A DNA stretch of 64,000 bases from positions 1 to 64,000 of the forward strand of contig SVUK01000003.1 in assembly GCA_015063325.1 (NCBI GenBank). Reading direction: 5' to 3'. Origin of the DNA: Oscillospiraceae bacterium. GTDB lineage: Bacteria; Bacillota; Clostridia; Oscillospirales; CAG-272. The notes under the pieces were generated by a model. That model made no database searches. It was not told the DNA's origin and saw only the letters and a list, made by a program, of their open reading frames with translations. Numbering within the stretch: the first letter of the stretch is position 1; every line of letters begins with the position of its first letter. A program made the translations under genes and the position numbers. Of the stretch, positions 36,832 through 46,711 are shown piece by piece.

Positions 36832-37734
36832 ATGATACATAAGAAAAATACGCAACGAAATGAGAAAAGCGGAAGCTCGGAATTTCAACGCGGTAAAAAA
36901 GCACCGTTTTCTCATTTCGGGAAAAATGATTTTGCCAAAGACTTTCACCGGGGATTTGAGGAGCGAAAAACCGCGACGGATACCGGAGCCGAACCGATCG
37001 AAAGCAACGCCGTTATCGGCAGAAATGCCGTTCGGGAGCTTTTGGAGGGCGGAAGAGCTGTGGACAAGGTGCTGGTTCAAAAAGGCGAACGGACAGGCTC
37101 TATCGTTTTGCTCGTCGCCATGGCAATCGAACGCGGCATTCCCGTCATTGAAACCGAAAAGCCAAAGCTGGATTCAATCGCCGGATTTGCACCGCACCAG
37201 GGGATCATTGCCTTTGCCGCAGAAAAAGAATACTGCACCGTGGAAGAGATTCTTGCCATTGCAAAAGAACGTGGCGAGGATCCGCTGATCGTTCTTTGCG
37301 ACGGCGTGACCGATCCTTATAATCTCGGCGCCATCATTCGCTGCGCCGAATGTTGCGGCGCGCACGGATTAATTATTTCCAAGCGTCGCGCCGTTGGATT
37401 GACGCCGCTGGTAACCAAAGCCTCCGCCGGAGCTTTGGAGCACCTCGCCGTAGCAAAAGTGGCAAACATTGCCGCAACGATCGATTCGCTGAAAGAAAAA
37501 GGAATTTGGGTTTACGCCGCCGAAGCGGACGGGACAAATATTTATGACGCCGACCTGAAAGGTCCCTGCGCCATTGTTATGGGAAGCGAAGGAAACGGCG
37601 TTTCTCAAATCGTTCGCAAAACCTGCGACGGTGTGCTTTCCATTCCGCTTTACGGAAAGATCAATTCCTTTAACGTTTCAACAGCCGCCGCCATTCTGCT
37701 GGCGGAAGCGGCAAGACAACACCATTTGAAATAA
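36832..37734 (+). CDS. rlmB: 23S rRNA (guanosine-2'-O-)-methyltransferase RlmB/TrmH family
   Basis: VIGRNAVRELLEGGRAVDKVLVQ, CDGVTDPYNLGAIIRCAECCGAHG, VMGSEGNGVSQIVRKTCD. Confidence 0.93.
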   Translation: MIHKKNTQRNEKSGSSEFQRGKKAPFSHFGKNDFAKDFHRGFEERKTATDTGAEPIESNAVIGRNAVRELLEGGRAVDKVLVQKGERTGSIVLLVAMAIERGIPVIETEKPKLDSIAGFAPHQGIIAFAAEKEYCTVEEILAIAKERGEDPLIVLCDGVTDPYNLGAIIRCAECCGAHGLIISKRRAVGLTPLVTKASAGALEHLAVAKVANIAATIDSLKEKGIWVYAAEADGTNIYDADLKGPCAIVMGSEGNGVSQIVRKTCDGVLSIPLYGKINSFNVSTAAAILLAEAARQHHLK

Positions 37735-37795
37735 TTCTGTTTTGTATTGAAATAATTCCGTTTTGTAAAATCCGAACGAAAGGAGTCCCTCGCCG

Positions 37796-40642
37796 ATGAG
37801 CAAAGAAAACGACCGCCAAAAAGCGGATGAACTTTTGCAAAAACTGCACGCCGCCTTTTCAAAGGACGAAAAAAATAAATCCGATCGCCGGGTCGAACCC
37901 AAAAACGAACCGCAAAAGGAAGAATTATTGAAAGCGGACGTACCGCAAAAGGCTGAAAAATCGAAAATAGAGGAAATACCGCAAAAAGCGCCGGAGGCGG
38001 ACAAGCAAGAACAAATCGTTATAGAAACGCCTGAACGAAACGACAAAACGCGCCGCGCGGATGAGCCGAAACCTGCCGCGGCACCTGCCGCAATTTTGGC
38101 GCTGACCGAGGACGCGCCGGACGTTTCCGGCAAAAATCCGACTGAGCCAAAAACGCTGAATACCTCGTCGAAGAAACCGGAGCCGAAACCAACAACTTCC
38201 GCAAAAAAATCGGTCAGACCCAACGCCGTCAAAATTCCGCCGCGCCGCAGAAGCGGTCCCAATACCGGAGCAATCGGGCAACGCAACAATCCCGGCGCCG
38301 CCGGGCAAAGACCTGCCCCGCCGACCTACGTTCCCCCGAAAAATTCAACGTCTGCCGCACCTGCAAATACAGAATCCCGTATGGGAGATATTTCGGCACC
38401 CCTCGTTGGAGCCGAACGGGTTACGTCCGCCGCTCCGGAAGGACAATTGCTTGCACAGAAAAAAATGCCGGAACCCGATTTTTCGGAACAGAGCGTAATT
38501 GACATTTCCGCCCTGCACCCAACCTCTTCGGTCATCGTCGATTTTGATAATCAGGCTTCCTCTACCGTTGTACCGATTGAAAATACCGAAGCAACCGAAA
38601 CGGTCAGCGAACCGACTGAAGGAAAACCTCGCAATCGGCAAAGAAAAATAAAATATGAAGAGGGATTGGACGCTACATCGGTCATTGCAAAACGCACGGG
38701 ACTGGACGAAAGCGATATTGCCCTGATTTTTGAGCTCGGCTACGAAAACGAGTTGGGACGTTTGGTAGGATATGAAACACTGAAAAAGCTGAAATACGAA
38801 CACCTGCGCCATTCCAGATTAAATTCAAGCGATTATTACGGACAAGCATTCGGATACCGCGGAAAAGAATACACTTCCGCCGTTCCTGCCGAAAATGTGG
38901 TTGCAGCCTATACGCATGACCGCAAACGTCTGATTTTGCGAATCGCGTTTATGGCACTGATCTCGGTTCTTCTGTTTTTTATCGACTTCCCGATGATTCT
39001 TTCCAAATACCTTCCCGGATTTCTGACAGAAGTTCCCTTCCTTTTTCCGGTTCTTTCGCTCACTTTGTTTACCGGCGGCATAATTCTGACCGGCAAACGC
39101 ATTCTTGCCGGATGGCGCGCGTTCTTGCGATTTGAGCCAACGCCATATTCCATTGTCGCAGTCATGGTTCCGTTTATCTGGCTTTACGGAATCGGCGCAA
39201 TTATCACGTCGATTTTAATTCCTGAAACCGCACTGCCCCCGATGGGTTTTGCGGCAAATACCGCATTGTTGTTGCTTCTGATCTGTGACGCCCTTCGCAT
39301 TGCCGACGAAATTCGCACCTTCCGCATGGTCTCCTCTTCGGAATTGAAAACGGTTTTGGAGGAAGTGGAACCGCGCAAGAAAAAATTGCGCCAAGGTGAC
39401 CGCACCGTTAAAATCATCAACGATGAAGCAGGCGAAGCGCTTTATCGCGTCCGTCGGGCACATGAAGTGGTGGGATTTTTCCGCCGCGTCAACGATCTCT
39501 CCGCCGGTTCCGGCGCCTTTACGCGCATGATCGTCTTCTCGCTGATCTGCGCCGTTGCCGGCGGTCTTGCAACCTCGCTCATCTTTTCCAATCCTCTGCG
39601 CGGCGTGTTGGTTTTTGCCGCCACGCTGGTGTTCTCCGCTCCTGCAAGTGCAATTTTCCTATTTTTCGATCCCCTGCGGCGCGCCAACCGCCATCTGATT
39701 TCCCGGCGCTCGGCACTGGTAGGCGAAGGCTCGGTAAACGAATACAGCGGATCAAAAACCATCATTTTTAACGACACCGACACCTTCCGCGCCAAACGGC
39801 AAACACAGGTCAATCTTCCGGACGGGGATGAGTTCCGCCGCGACATTCGTCTGACCGAAGCGCTCTTCCGCAAAATCGGCGGAACGCTTGCAACGGTGGA
39901 TCAACCGATTTGGATGGAGGAAGATCCCAACATGACCATCAGCCTGGTGCGTCTGACCGAAACAGGCGTAGAAGCGATGATCGATAATAAATTCCGCATT
40001 CTTGCAGGTGATTCCACCTTCCTTTTGCACAGTGGTGTAGAAATTCCGCGTGAAACCACCGACCGTGCAGTCAGCCGCTCGCGCGGAGTCAGCGCTTTGT
40101 ATGTTGCCATCAACGGCACGCTGAAGCTGACCTATGAAATTGCCTATACCATGAATCAATCCTTCCGCGAGATCATTGCCCTCCTCGTGCGGACAAATAC
40201 CACGCTTGCCGTGCAGTCCTATGACCCCAACCTGAACAATTCCTTCCTTCATATCGGCTTTGCCGACGGGGACGACGTTGTTCGCATGATTAAGCCGGCG
40301 CAGTTTGAAGTTCCTACCACATCCGAGATCACCGATACCGGCGCCGTTACGCTGGACGGTCCTTTGGCAACGGCATATCCTTTGCGCGCCGCCTCGCTGA
40401 TCGTGCGGACAAGGCAATCCGGGTTCCGCGCGCTGCTGACCTCGATCTTCCCGGGCGCTTTGTTTGCCTTCTTCCTTTCGTGGCTCTTGCCGGCTTCCCT
40501 GCTTCCCTTCCTGCCCTTGATGGCGGTTGGTTACCGGGCGATTTGGCTGGTCGTTTCCTGGATGATCTCTTTCATCTCTCTGCGCCGTCGCGCCGTGTTT
40601 GAAGACACACGCGAAAATTTGGCAAACGAAAATCAAAATTGA
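37796..40642 (+). CDS. Degenerate P1-type ATPase-like membrane protein with ~300-aa disordered N-terminus
   Basis: GKRILAGWRAFLRFEPTPYSIVAVM; FSAPASAIFLFFDPLRRANRHLISRRSALVGEGSVNEYSGSKTIIFNDTDTF (position of DKTGT). Confidence 0.7.
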   Translation: MSKENDRQKADELLQKLHAAFSKDEKNKSDRRVEPKNEPQKEELLKADVPQKAEKSKIEEIPQKAPEADKQEQIVIETPERNDKTRRADEPKPAAAPAAILALTEDAPDVSGKNPTEPKTLNTSSKKPEPKPTTSAKKSVRPNAVKIPPRRRSGPNTGAIGQRNNPGAAGQRPAPPTYVPPKNSTSAAPANTESRMGDISAPLVGAERVTSAAPEGQLLAQKKMPEPDFSEQSVIDISALHPTSSVIVDFDNQASSTVVPIENTEATETVSEPTEGKPRNRQRKIKYEEGLDATSVIAKRTGLDESDIALIFELGYENELGRLVGYETLKKLKYEHLRHSRLNSSDYYGQAFGYRGKEYTSAVPAENVVAAYTHDRKRLILRIAFMALISVLLFFIDFPMILSKYLPGFLTEVPFLFPVLSLTLFTGGIILTGKRILAGWRAFLRFEPTPYSIVAVMVPFIWLYGIGAIITSILIPETALPPMGFAANTALLLLLICDALRIADEIRTFRMVSSSELKTVLEEVEPRKKKLRQGDRTVKIINDEAGEALYRVRRAHEVVGFFRRVNDLSAGSGAFTRMIVFSLICAVAGGLATSLIFSNPLRGVLVFAATLVFSAPASAIFLFFDPLRRANRHLISRRSALVGEGSVNEYSGSKTIIFNDTDTFRAKRQTQVNLPDGDEFRRDIRLTEALFRKIGGTLATVDQPIWMEEDPNMTISLVRLTETGVEAMIDNKFRILAGDSTFLLHSGVEIPRETTDRAVSRSRGVSALYVAINGTLKLTYEIAYTMNQSFREIIALLVRTNTTLAVQSYDPNLNNSFLHIGFADGDDVVRMIKPAQFEVPTTSEITDTGAVTLDGPLATAYPLRAASLIVRTRQSGFRALLTSIFPGALFAFFLSWLLPASLLPFLPLMAVGYRAIWLVVSWMISFISLRRRAVFEDTRENLANENQN

Positions 40643-40711
40643 TTGCAAGTGCAATACCGGAGGTTCTCCTGCTTTTGGGAAAACCTCCGGTTATTGCGGA
40701 AAAGAGTTTAT

Positions 40712-43351
40712 ATGATTCAAGCAAACAGATTACCCAACAGCACCATTCTCAAATCGGTGCAAAAACCGGCGCGCTATTCGGGTGGTGAATACGGTCAAAT
40801 TCTCAAAGACCCAAAAAAGGTAAAAGCACGCTTTGCCTTCTGCTTTCCCGACACCTATGAAATCGGAATGTCCAATTTAGGCGTGCGGCTCTTATACGGA
40901 GCGCTCAACCGCGAGGAGGATATTTGGTGCGAACGTGTGTACGATCCTTGGGTGGATATGCAGGAGGAGATGAAAAAGCACGATCTTCCTTTGGTCGCGC
41001 TGGAAAGCAAAGACCCGATCGGCATTTTTGATTTCGTAGGCTTCACCCTGCAATACGAAATGAGCTATACCAATGTGCTCAATATGCTGGATCTTGCCAA
41101 AATTCCGCTCCGTGCCGCCGATAGAACCGAAGACGATCCCATCATCATCGGCGGCGGTCCCTGTTCCTTCAATCCGGAACCGATTGCCGACTTTTTTGAT
41201 CTGTTCAACATTGGCGAAGGGGAGATCATGCTCCCGTCTATTGTGAAACTCTATATCAAAATGAAAGACGAGGGACGCTATACGCGCGCCACATTCCTGC
41301 GCGAAGCGGCAAAAACCATTCCCGGCGTCTATGTTCCTTCGCTTTATGAGGTGGACTATTTCCCGGACGGCAGAATCAAAGAATACCGCCCGGTCGATCC
41401 CGATATTCCCCGGCGCGTGCAAAAGCAGATTATCCGCGATCTTGACAAGGTTTATTTCCCCGATCAGGTCGTCATGCCCTATATTGAAACGGTGCACGAC
41501 CGCATTATGCTGGAGGTTTATCGCGGCTGTATCCGCGGCTGCCGTTTCTGCCAAGCCGGAGCCATCTATCGCCCGGTACGCGAAAAATCACACGAGGTCC
41601 TCAACCGGCAGGCAAAGGCGCTCTTCCACAGCACCGGATACGAGGAAATTTCCCTGACCTCCCTTTCCATCAGCGACTATACAGCACTGGAGCCGCTTTG
41701 CGACGATCTGCTTGCCTGGACTGACGACAACATGGTCAGCCTTTCGCTGCCATCTTTGCGTGTGGACAACTTCAACCGCGACTTGATGAACCGCATTGAA
41801 AGCGTCCGTTCCTCCTCACTCACCTTTGCGCCCGAAGCCGGAACGCAGCGCCTGCGCGATGTAATCAACAAAAATGTGCTGGAAGAGGACGTTCTTCGCG
41901 CCGTGAACGTTGCCTTTGACGGCGGAAAAACCAATGTCAAACTTTATTTCATGGAAGGACTGCCAACCGAAACCGACGAGGATCTTGCAGGCATCGGTGC
42001 GCTCGCCGAACGCGTTGTAGAAGCCTTTTATGCCAACCCCAACCGTCAAAAGGGACGGCATCCGCAGGTCACGGTCAGCGTTTCCTGCTTTATTCCCAAA
42101 CCGTTTACTCCCTTCCAATGGGAAGCGCAGGACACCATGGAGGAGCTGGCGCGCAAACAAAAAGTGGTTGGCGACCATATTACCAACCGCCATATTCGCT
42201 ATCAGCACCATGACGCCGAGGTCAGCCATATCGAAGCCGTTTTGGCGCGCGGCGACCGCCGCCTTTCCAAAGCGCTGGAACTTGCCTGCGCCGAAGGGTT
42301 CAAATTTGACGCATGGGACGAATACTTCAACTATCAAAGATGGCTGGATGTGATTGAACGCGCCGGACTGGATCCGAATTTCTATTCTTGCCGCGTTTTT
42401 GCGACCGACGAAGTTCTGCCATGGGATATTATCGACTGCGGCGTTACCAAAGAATTCTTCCTGCGCGAACGCGAACGCGCCTATGCCGGCAAGACCACGC
42501 CGAACTGCCGCGAAAACTGCAGCGGATGCGGCGCAAATGCATTGGGCGGCGAACGAGCCGTTTGTCCGCGCGTCAAAGTTCTGCCGCCGGAGGAACCAAC
42601 CGCTTTGCCGCCGCAAGAAATTCCCGACCGGCAGACCGCCTTTTCGGCATGGCGAAAGCTTGCGGAGCCGAAAACATTGCGCATCAAATTCCGCAAGGTG
42701 GGCAGCTTGCAATTTATCTCTCACCTCGACCTGCAGCGCACATTTTCGCGCGTACTGGTCCGGGCGGATATTCCCATGTGGTACACGCAGGGGTTCAACC
42801 CCCACGCAAAGGTCGTTTTCGGAATTCCCCTTTCTGTGGGGACCGAGAGCGAATGCGAGTTCATTGATTTGCGACTTGACCGCGATATTTCCCCCGATGA
42901 AGTACGCCGCCGACTCAACCGGGAACTGACGCAGGAAATGGAGATCAGCGAGGTATACGAACCGACCTCCAAATTCTCGGACATCGGCTGGGCGCGCTAC
43001 GAAATTTCCATGCGTTTTGACGGTGCAAACGCCGAAACCGCGGCGGCACTCCAAAAACTTTGGACGACCGCTCCCCTTCTGATGACCAAAAAAACGAAAG
43101 CCGGCGATAAGGAGATCGACATTATCTCTCTCGTCCGCGAGATCCGCGTGATCTACAACGCCGACCGCCCGGGTGAAATTCGCACAAGCGCACTGCTCTC
43201 GGCAAGCGAGGGAAGCTACCTCAACCCCGAAATGCTGATTTCCGCCGCGCGGCGCGAGCTCGGCATTCTTTCGGGCAATCCGGCAGAGGAGGAATATTCC
43301 ATTCTCCGATCCCACGTTTATCTTGCCGACGGCAAGACCGAATTCCGATAA
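40712..43351 (+). CDS. B12-binding radical SAM protein TIGR03960 fused to DUF2344/TIGR03936
   Basis: RFAFCFPDTYEIGMSNLGVRLLYGALN; CIRGCRFCQAGAIYRPVREKS; IKFRKVGSLQFISHLDLQRTFSRVLVRADIP. Confidence 0.93.
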   Translation: MIQANRLPNSTILKSVQKPARYSGGEYGQILKDPKKVKARFAFCFPDTYEIGMSNLGVRLLYGALNREEDIWCERVYDPWVDMQEEMKKHDLPLVALESKDPIGIFDFVGFTLQYEMSYTNVLNMLDLAKIPLRAADRTEDDPIIIGGGPCSFNPEPIADFFDLFNIGEGEIMLPSIVKLYIKMKDEGRYTRATFLREAAKTIPGVYVPSLYEVDYFPDGRIKEYRPVDPDIPRRVQKQIIRDLDKVYFPDQVVMPYIETVHDRIMLEVYRGCIRGCRFCQAGAIYRPVREKSHEVLNRQAKALFHSTGYEEISLTSLSISDYTALEPLCDDLLAWTDDNMVSLSLPSLRVDNFNRDLMNRIESVRSSSLTFAPEAGTQRLRDVINKNVLEEDVLRAVNVAFDGGKTNVKLYFMEGLPTETDEDLAGIGALAERVVEAFYANPNRQKGRHPQVTVSVSCFIPKPFTPFQWEAQDTMEELARKQKVVGDHITNRHIRYQHHDAEVSHIEAVLARGDRRLSKALELACAEGFKFDAWDEYFNYQRWLDVIERAGLDPNFYSCRVFATDEVLPWDIIDCGVTKEFFLRERERAYAGKTTPNCRENCSGCGANALGGERAVCPRVKVLPPEEPTALPPQEIPDRQTAFSAWRKLAEPKTLRIKFRKVGSLQFISHLDLQRTFSRVLVRADIPMWYTQGFNPHAKVVFGIPLSVGTESECEFIDLRLDRDISPDEVRRRLNRELTQEMEISEVYEPTSKFSDIGWARYEISMRFDGANAETAAALQKLWTTAPLLMTKKTKAGDKEIDIISLVREIRVIYNADRPGEIRTSALLSASEGSYLNPEMLISAARRELGILSGNPAEEEYSILRSHVYLADGKTEFR

Positions 43352-43359
43352 TCTACATA

Positions 43360-43403
43360 CCAAGAAAGCGGCAAACCGTGAAAACGGTCTGCCGCTTTCT
43401 TGG
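43360..43403. terminator. Bidirectional terminator hairpin
   Basis: CCAAGAAAGCGGCAAACCGT/ACGGTCTGCCGCTTTCTTGG. Confidence 0.75.
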
Positions 43404-43502
43404 TACTGTAGGGGGTTGCATTTTCGCAATTTTGTGGTATAATAAAAGCGTGTTTTGTCGAACATAATCGCTTTTCATAGAAAAAAGAAAAAGGAGAACC
43501 CT

Positions 43503-44306
43503 ATGAAAGAATTTTTTGGAATCGGTGGCTATCAGCGAACACCGGAAGGGTATTTTTCCTGGCAGCATCTCGGTTTCGTGACATCTTTGATGGTCTTAAT
43601 GATCGGACTTGCCGTTCTGTTTGGACTTCGCAACCGGGAAAAGGATGCCGCGCGAAAAAACCGCGTATTGATTGTTGCAGCAATTCTGATGGACAGCTTG
43701 GAAATTTTCAAAATTGTCATCCTTTGTTTACGCGGTGATGATCCTATCAGAACGATTCTGCTCAACCTTCCGCTCTTCATGTGCAGTATTCAGTTGATTT
43801 CCCTGCCCCTTGCGGCATTTACAAGAGGAAGACTGAAAGCCGCGGCTTTGGATTTTGTTTTTATTTTCGGCATTTTGGGTGCGGTATTCGGCACCTATTT
43901 TGCCGGTCAAAACTACGCTTGCTATCCCGTTCTCTCTCTGGATAACGTCTTTTCGGGGGTGACGCACACCATTGCCGGCTTTGCCTCGCTCTACATTGCC
44001 GTTTCAGGAATGTTGCGAATGGAAAAACGCAACATTTTCATCACCTTTTCCATCATCACCGGCTTTTGCGCAGCCGCGCTGGTCGCCGATTACACCATTC
44101 CCTATAACTATATGTTCCTCAAAGGCGGTGACGGAACGCCTTATGACATTTTCTACAAAATGCTCGGCGAAAATTGGCTCTACCAAACCATCATCTATCC
44201 AATTATCGTTTTGCTCCTTTTCTACCTTTACATTGCCGCTTTCTACGGCGCGTTCTTCTTGATCCAACATATTCGCGAAAAGAAAGCCGCAAAAAAGCAA
44301 CAATAA
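43503..44306 (+). CDS. YwaF/TMEM164-like membrane protein
   Basis: LPLFMCSIQLISLPLAAF...HTIAGFASLYIAVSG; RBS AAGGAG before MKEFFG. Confidence 0.6.
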   Translation: MKEFFGIGGYQRTPEGYFSWQHLGFVTSLMVLMIGLAVLFGLRNREKDAARKNRVLIVAAILMDSLEIFKIVILCLRGDDPIRTILLNLPLFMCSIQLISLPLAAFTRGRLKAAALDFVFIFGILGAVFGTYFAGQNYACYPVLSLDNVFSGVTHTIAGFASLYIAVSGMLRMEKRNIFITFSIITGFCAAALVADYTIPYNYMFLKGGDGTPYDIFYKMLGENWLYQTIIYPIIVLLLFYLYIAAFYGAFFLIQHIREKKAAKKQQ

Positions 44307-44318
44307 TTACCGACAAAT

Positions 44319-44353
44319 AAAAAGACGGATTGACACAATCAGTCCGTCTTTTT
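44319..44353. terminator. Bidirectional terminator
   Basis: AAAAAGACGGA/TCCGTCTTTTT. Confidence 0.85.
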
Positions 44354-45517
44354 ATCTTTATTTGCTTTGCGATTGGAAATTTCCAACAGTAAAATCATAC
44401 AAATTGCAAGCAGGGCGAGAAAAACGACCATAAACCAAAGTCCGATTCCCGAAGCGATCCAACCAAACAGCACAGGGGCAATCAGCGTTCCCGTATACCC
44501 CGCCGCCATTTGCAGTCCAATGACCGTTTGCGAATGTTCGGCGCCGAACTTTTTCGGCGTTGCATGAATAACGGCAGGATAGATGGGGGCACAACCCAAT
44601 CCGAGGATTGCAAGTCCGGCAAGCGAAATGCCGAGTGGAAAAGCGGAAATTGACAGCAAAAGAATCCCCAACGTTGCAATACCGGTACCAATGCGGATCA
44701 TTCCGGTATCGCCGATCTTTTCGGCAACAAAACCCGAGATCAGCCGACCAACCGTAACGCCGATAAAATAAAGCGAGCAAAACGCCGCCGCACGCTCTTC
44801 GCTGACGCCGCGCGTTCCCACAAGATAGGAAGCCGACCAAAGCATACAGGTGCATTCCATGGCGCAGTAACAAAAGAATCCTCCCAACGTTGCAGGAACG
44901 CCGCGGATCTTTAATGTGCGCAGAAGACCGACCGATTGATTTTTTTCCTCCGGTTGCGGTCCGGATTCATTTTTTCGCATCCGCCAAAGCGGAAGTGAAA
45001 GGAACAACACGGCGGTAATTCCAAACTGTATGAATGAAACAATGCGGTACCCACTCTGCCAACCGTGGTAGGACAGTGCAAAACTCATAGCATAAGGTCC
45101 GATCATGGTACCAACGCCCCAAAAGCAATGGAGCCAGTTCATGTGCTGCGCTGAAAAATGCAATGCAACATAGTTGTTCAACGCCGCATCAATCGCTCCG
45201 GCACCCAATCCATAAGGAATCGCCCAAAGGCAGATCTGCCAATATTCCTTTGAAATTGAGAACCCGAACAAGGCAACCGCCGTTGCCAACACGCTGAAGC
45301 AAACAACATATTTTGCGGTCAGTTTTTTGGTCAACCGGTCAGAAAACAAGCTGGAAACGATCGTTCCCCCCGAAATAATGACCGAAACGATACCGGCATA
45401 GGCAATGGGAACTTCAAAATCCCCATACATTGCCGGCCAAGCCGCCCCCAAAAGTGAATCGGGCAGTCCCAAACCGATAAAGGCAAGATAGATAACCGCC
45501 AGTAAAAGCGAAATCAT
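44339..45517 (-). CDS. MFS transporter
   Basis: YLAFIGLGLPDSLLGAAWPAM, SDRLTKKLTAKYVV, 12-TM-like hydrophobicity. Confidence 0.85.
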   Translation of the reverse strand: MISLLLAVIYLAFIGLGLPDSLLGAAWPAMYGDFEVPIAYAGIVSVIISGGTIVSSLFSDRLTKKLTAKYVVCFSVLATAVALFGFSISKEYWQICLWAIPYGLGAGAIDAALNNYVALHFSAQHMNWLHCFWGVGTMIGPYAMSFALSYHGWQSGYRIVSFIQFGITAVLFLSLPLWRMRKNESGPQPEEKNQSVGLLRTLKIRGVPATLGGFFCYCAMECTCMLWSASYLVGTRGVSEERAAAFCSLYFIGVTVGRLISGFVAEKIGDTGMIRIGTGIATLGILLLSISAFPLGISLAGLAILGLGCAPIYPAVIHATPKKFGAEHSQTVIGLQMAAGYTGTLIAPVLFGWIASGIGLWFMVVFLALLAICMILLLEISNRKANKDKKTD

Positions 45518-45520
45518 TTT

Positions 45521-46687
45521 TCAAAGACTCTCTTTCAAAATCTTTACAACTTCGTCCCGGGTGAGCGGATGATAAGCGCCGCGCAAAAGGTTGGTAGAAT
45601 CGGCAATCCCCTCAATCATTTCAGGCGTAGCGCCCAGCTCGCTGATATGAAGTGCAACGCCGATCTTTTTCATCCAACGCTCCATCTCGGCAAGCCCTTC
45701 CTCTGCAATCTGCAGATCGGTTTTCCCCTGGGTTTCAACCTTCCAAACCTCGGTGGCAAAGCGGACAAATTTTTGTAAACCGTAGGGCATAATCAGCCGG
45801 TAATACGGCAGTGAAACCGCCGCAAGCGTCATTCCGTGCGTGGCGTCGGTCCATGCGCTGACGGCATGCCCGAGCTGATGCACCATCCAGTCGGTGGTCT
45901 TTCCGCGCGAAATGAGCGTGTTGAGCGCCCAGGTTGCCGACCACATAATGTTGGAACGCGCCTCGTAATCCTCGGGATTTTCCACGGCGATGAGCGCGCT
46001 ATGAATGACCGAACGCATCAGTCCCTCGGCGAGATAATCGCTGGTGTTGTCATCCTCGCCCGAAAAATACTGCTCGCAAATATGGCTGAAAATATCGTAA
46101 ATTCCGGCAATCATCTGCCGTTTTGGAAGCGACATGGTAAACTTGGGATTGAGAACCGAGAATTTGGGCATTGCCTCCTGCCCGAACACGTGTCCCCGTT
46201 TCAATTTTTGCGCGGGATTGGTAATGACCGCTCCGCCATTCATTTCGGAGCCGGTGCCCGCCATGGTCAAAACGCAACCGATGGGCAGAATGTTGCAATC
46301 GGGCTCCTCATAGCGGACGTAATATTTCTCCCACGGGTCCTCGGGGCAATTCACCGAAACGGCAACCGCCTTGGCATAGTCGCAACAAGAGCCTCCGCCC
46401 ACCGAAAGAAGCAGGTCAACCTTTCCCTCGCGTGCAATCCGAACGCCGTCGCGCACCTTGTCGATGGTCGGGTTGGGCATGACGCCGCCGTCCTCCACAA
46501 TGGTTTTGCCGTTCTTTTTAAGAATGGCGACCACGGCATCGTAAATCCCGTTCTTTTTGATCGAACCACCGCCGTAAATCAGCTGCACGGTTTTCCCGTA
46601 TTTAGGCAGTTCCTCATTCAGATAGTCCAGCGAATCGGGACCGAAATAGAGTTTGGTGGCATTATGGTAACTGAAATTGCCGAGCAT
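45521..46687 (-). CDS. Iron-containing alcohol dehydrogenase (butanol-dehydrogenase-like)
   Basis: MLGNFSYHNATKLYFGPD, VGGGSCCDYAKAVA, MAGTGSEMNGGAVI, LGHAVSAWTDATHGMTLA. Confidence 0.93.
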   Translation of the reverse strand: MLGNFSYHNATKLYFGPDSLDYLNEELPKYGKTVQLIYGGGSIKKNGIYDAVVAILKKNGKTIVEDGGVMPNPTIDKVRDGVRIAREGKVDLLLSVGGGSCCDYAKAVAVSVNCPEDPWEKYYVRYEEPDCNILPIGCVLTMAGTGSEMNGGAVITNPAQKLKRGHVFGQEAMPKFSVLNPKFTMSLPKRQMIAGIYDIFSHICEQYFSGEDDNTSDYLAEGLMRSVIHSALIAVENPEDYEARSNIMWSATWALNTLISRGKTTDWMVHQLGHAVSAWTDATHGMTLAAVSLPYYRLIMPYGLQKFVRFATEVWKVETQGKTDLQIAEEGLAEMERWMKKIGVALHISELGATPEMIEGIADSTNLLRGAYHPLTRDEVVKILKESL

Positions 46688-46711
46688 GATTCGTTTCTCC
46701 TTTTTAATTCT

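Noticed and set aside
41816-43465. 549-aa minus-strand ORF opposite the radical SAM/DUF2344 gene
   Set aside because: Spurious long antisense ORF over a conserved gene.
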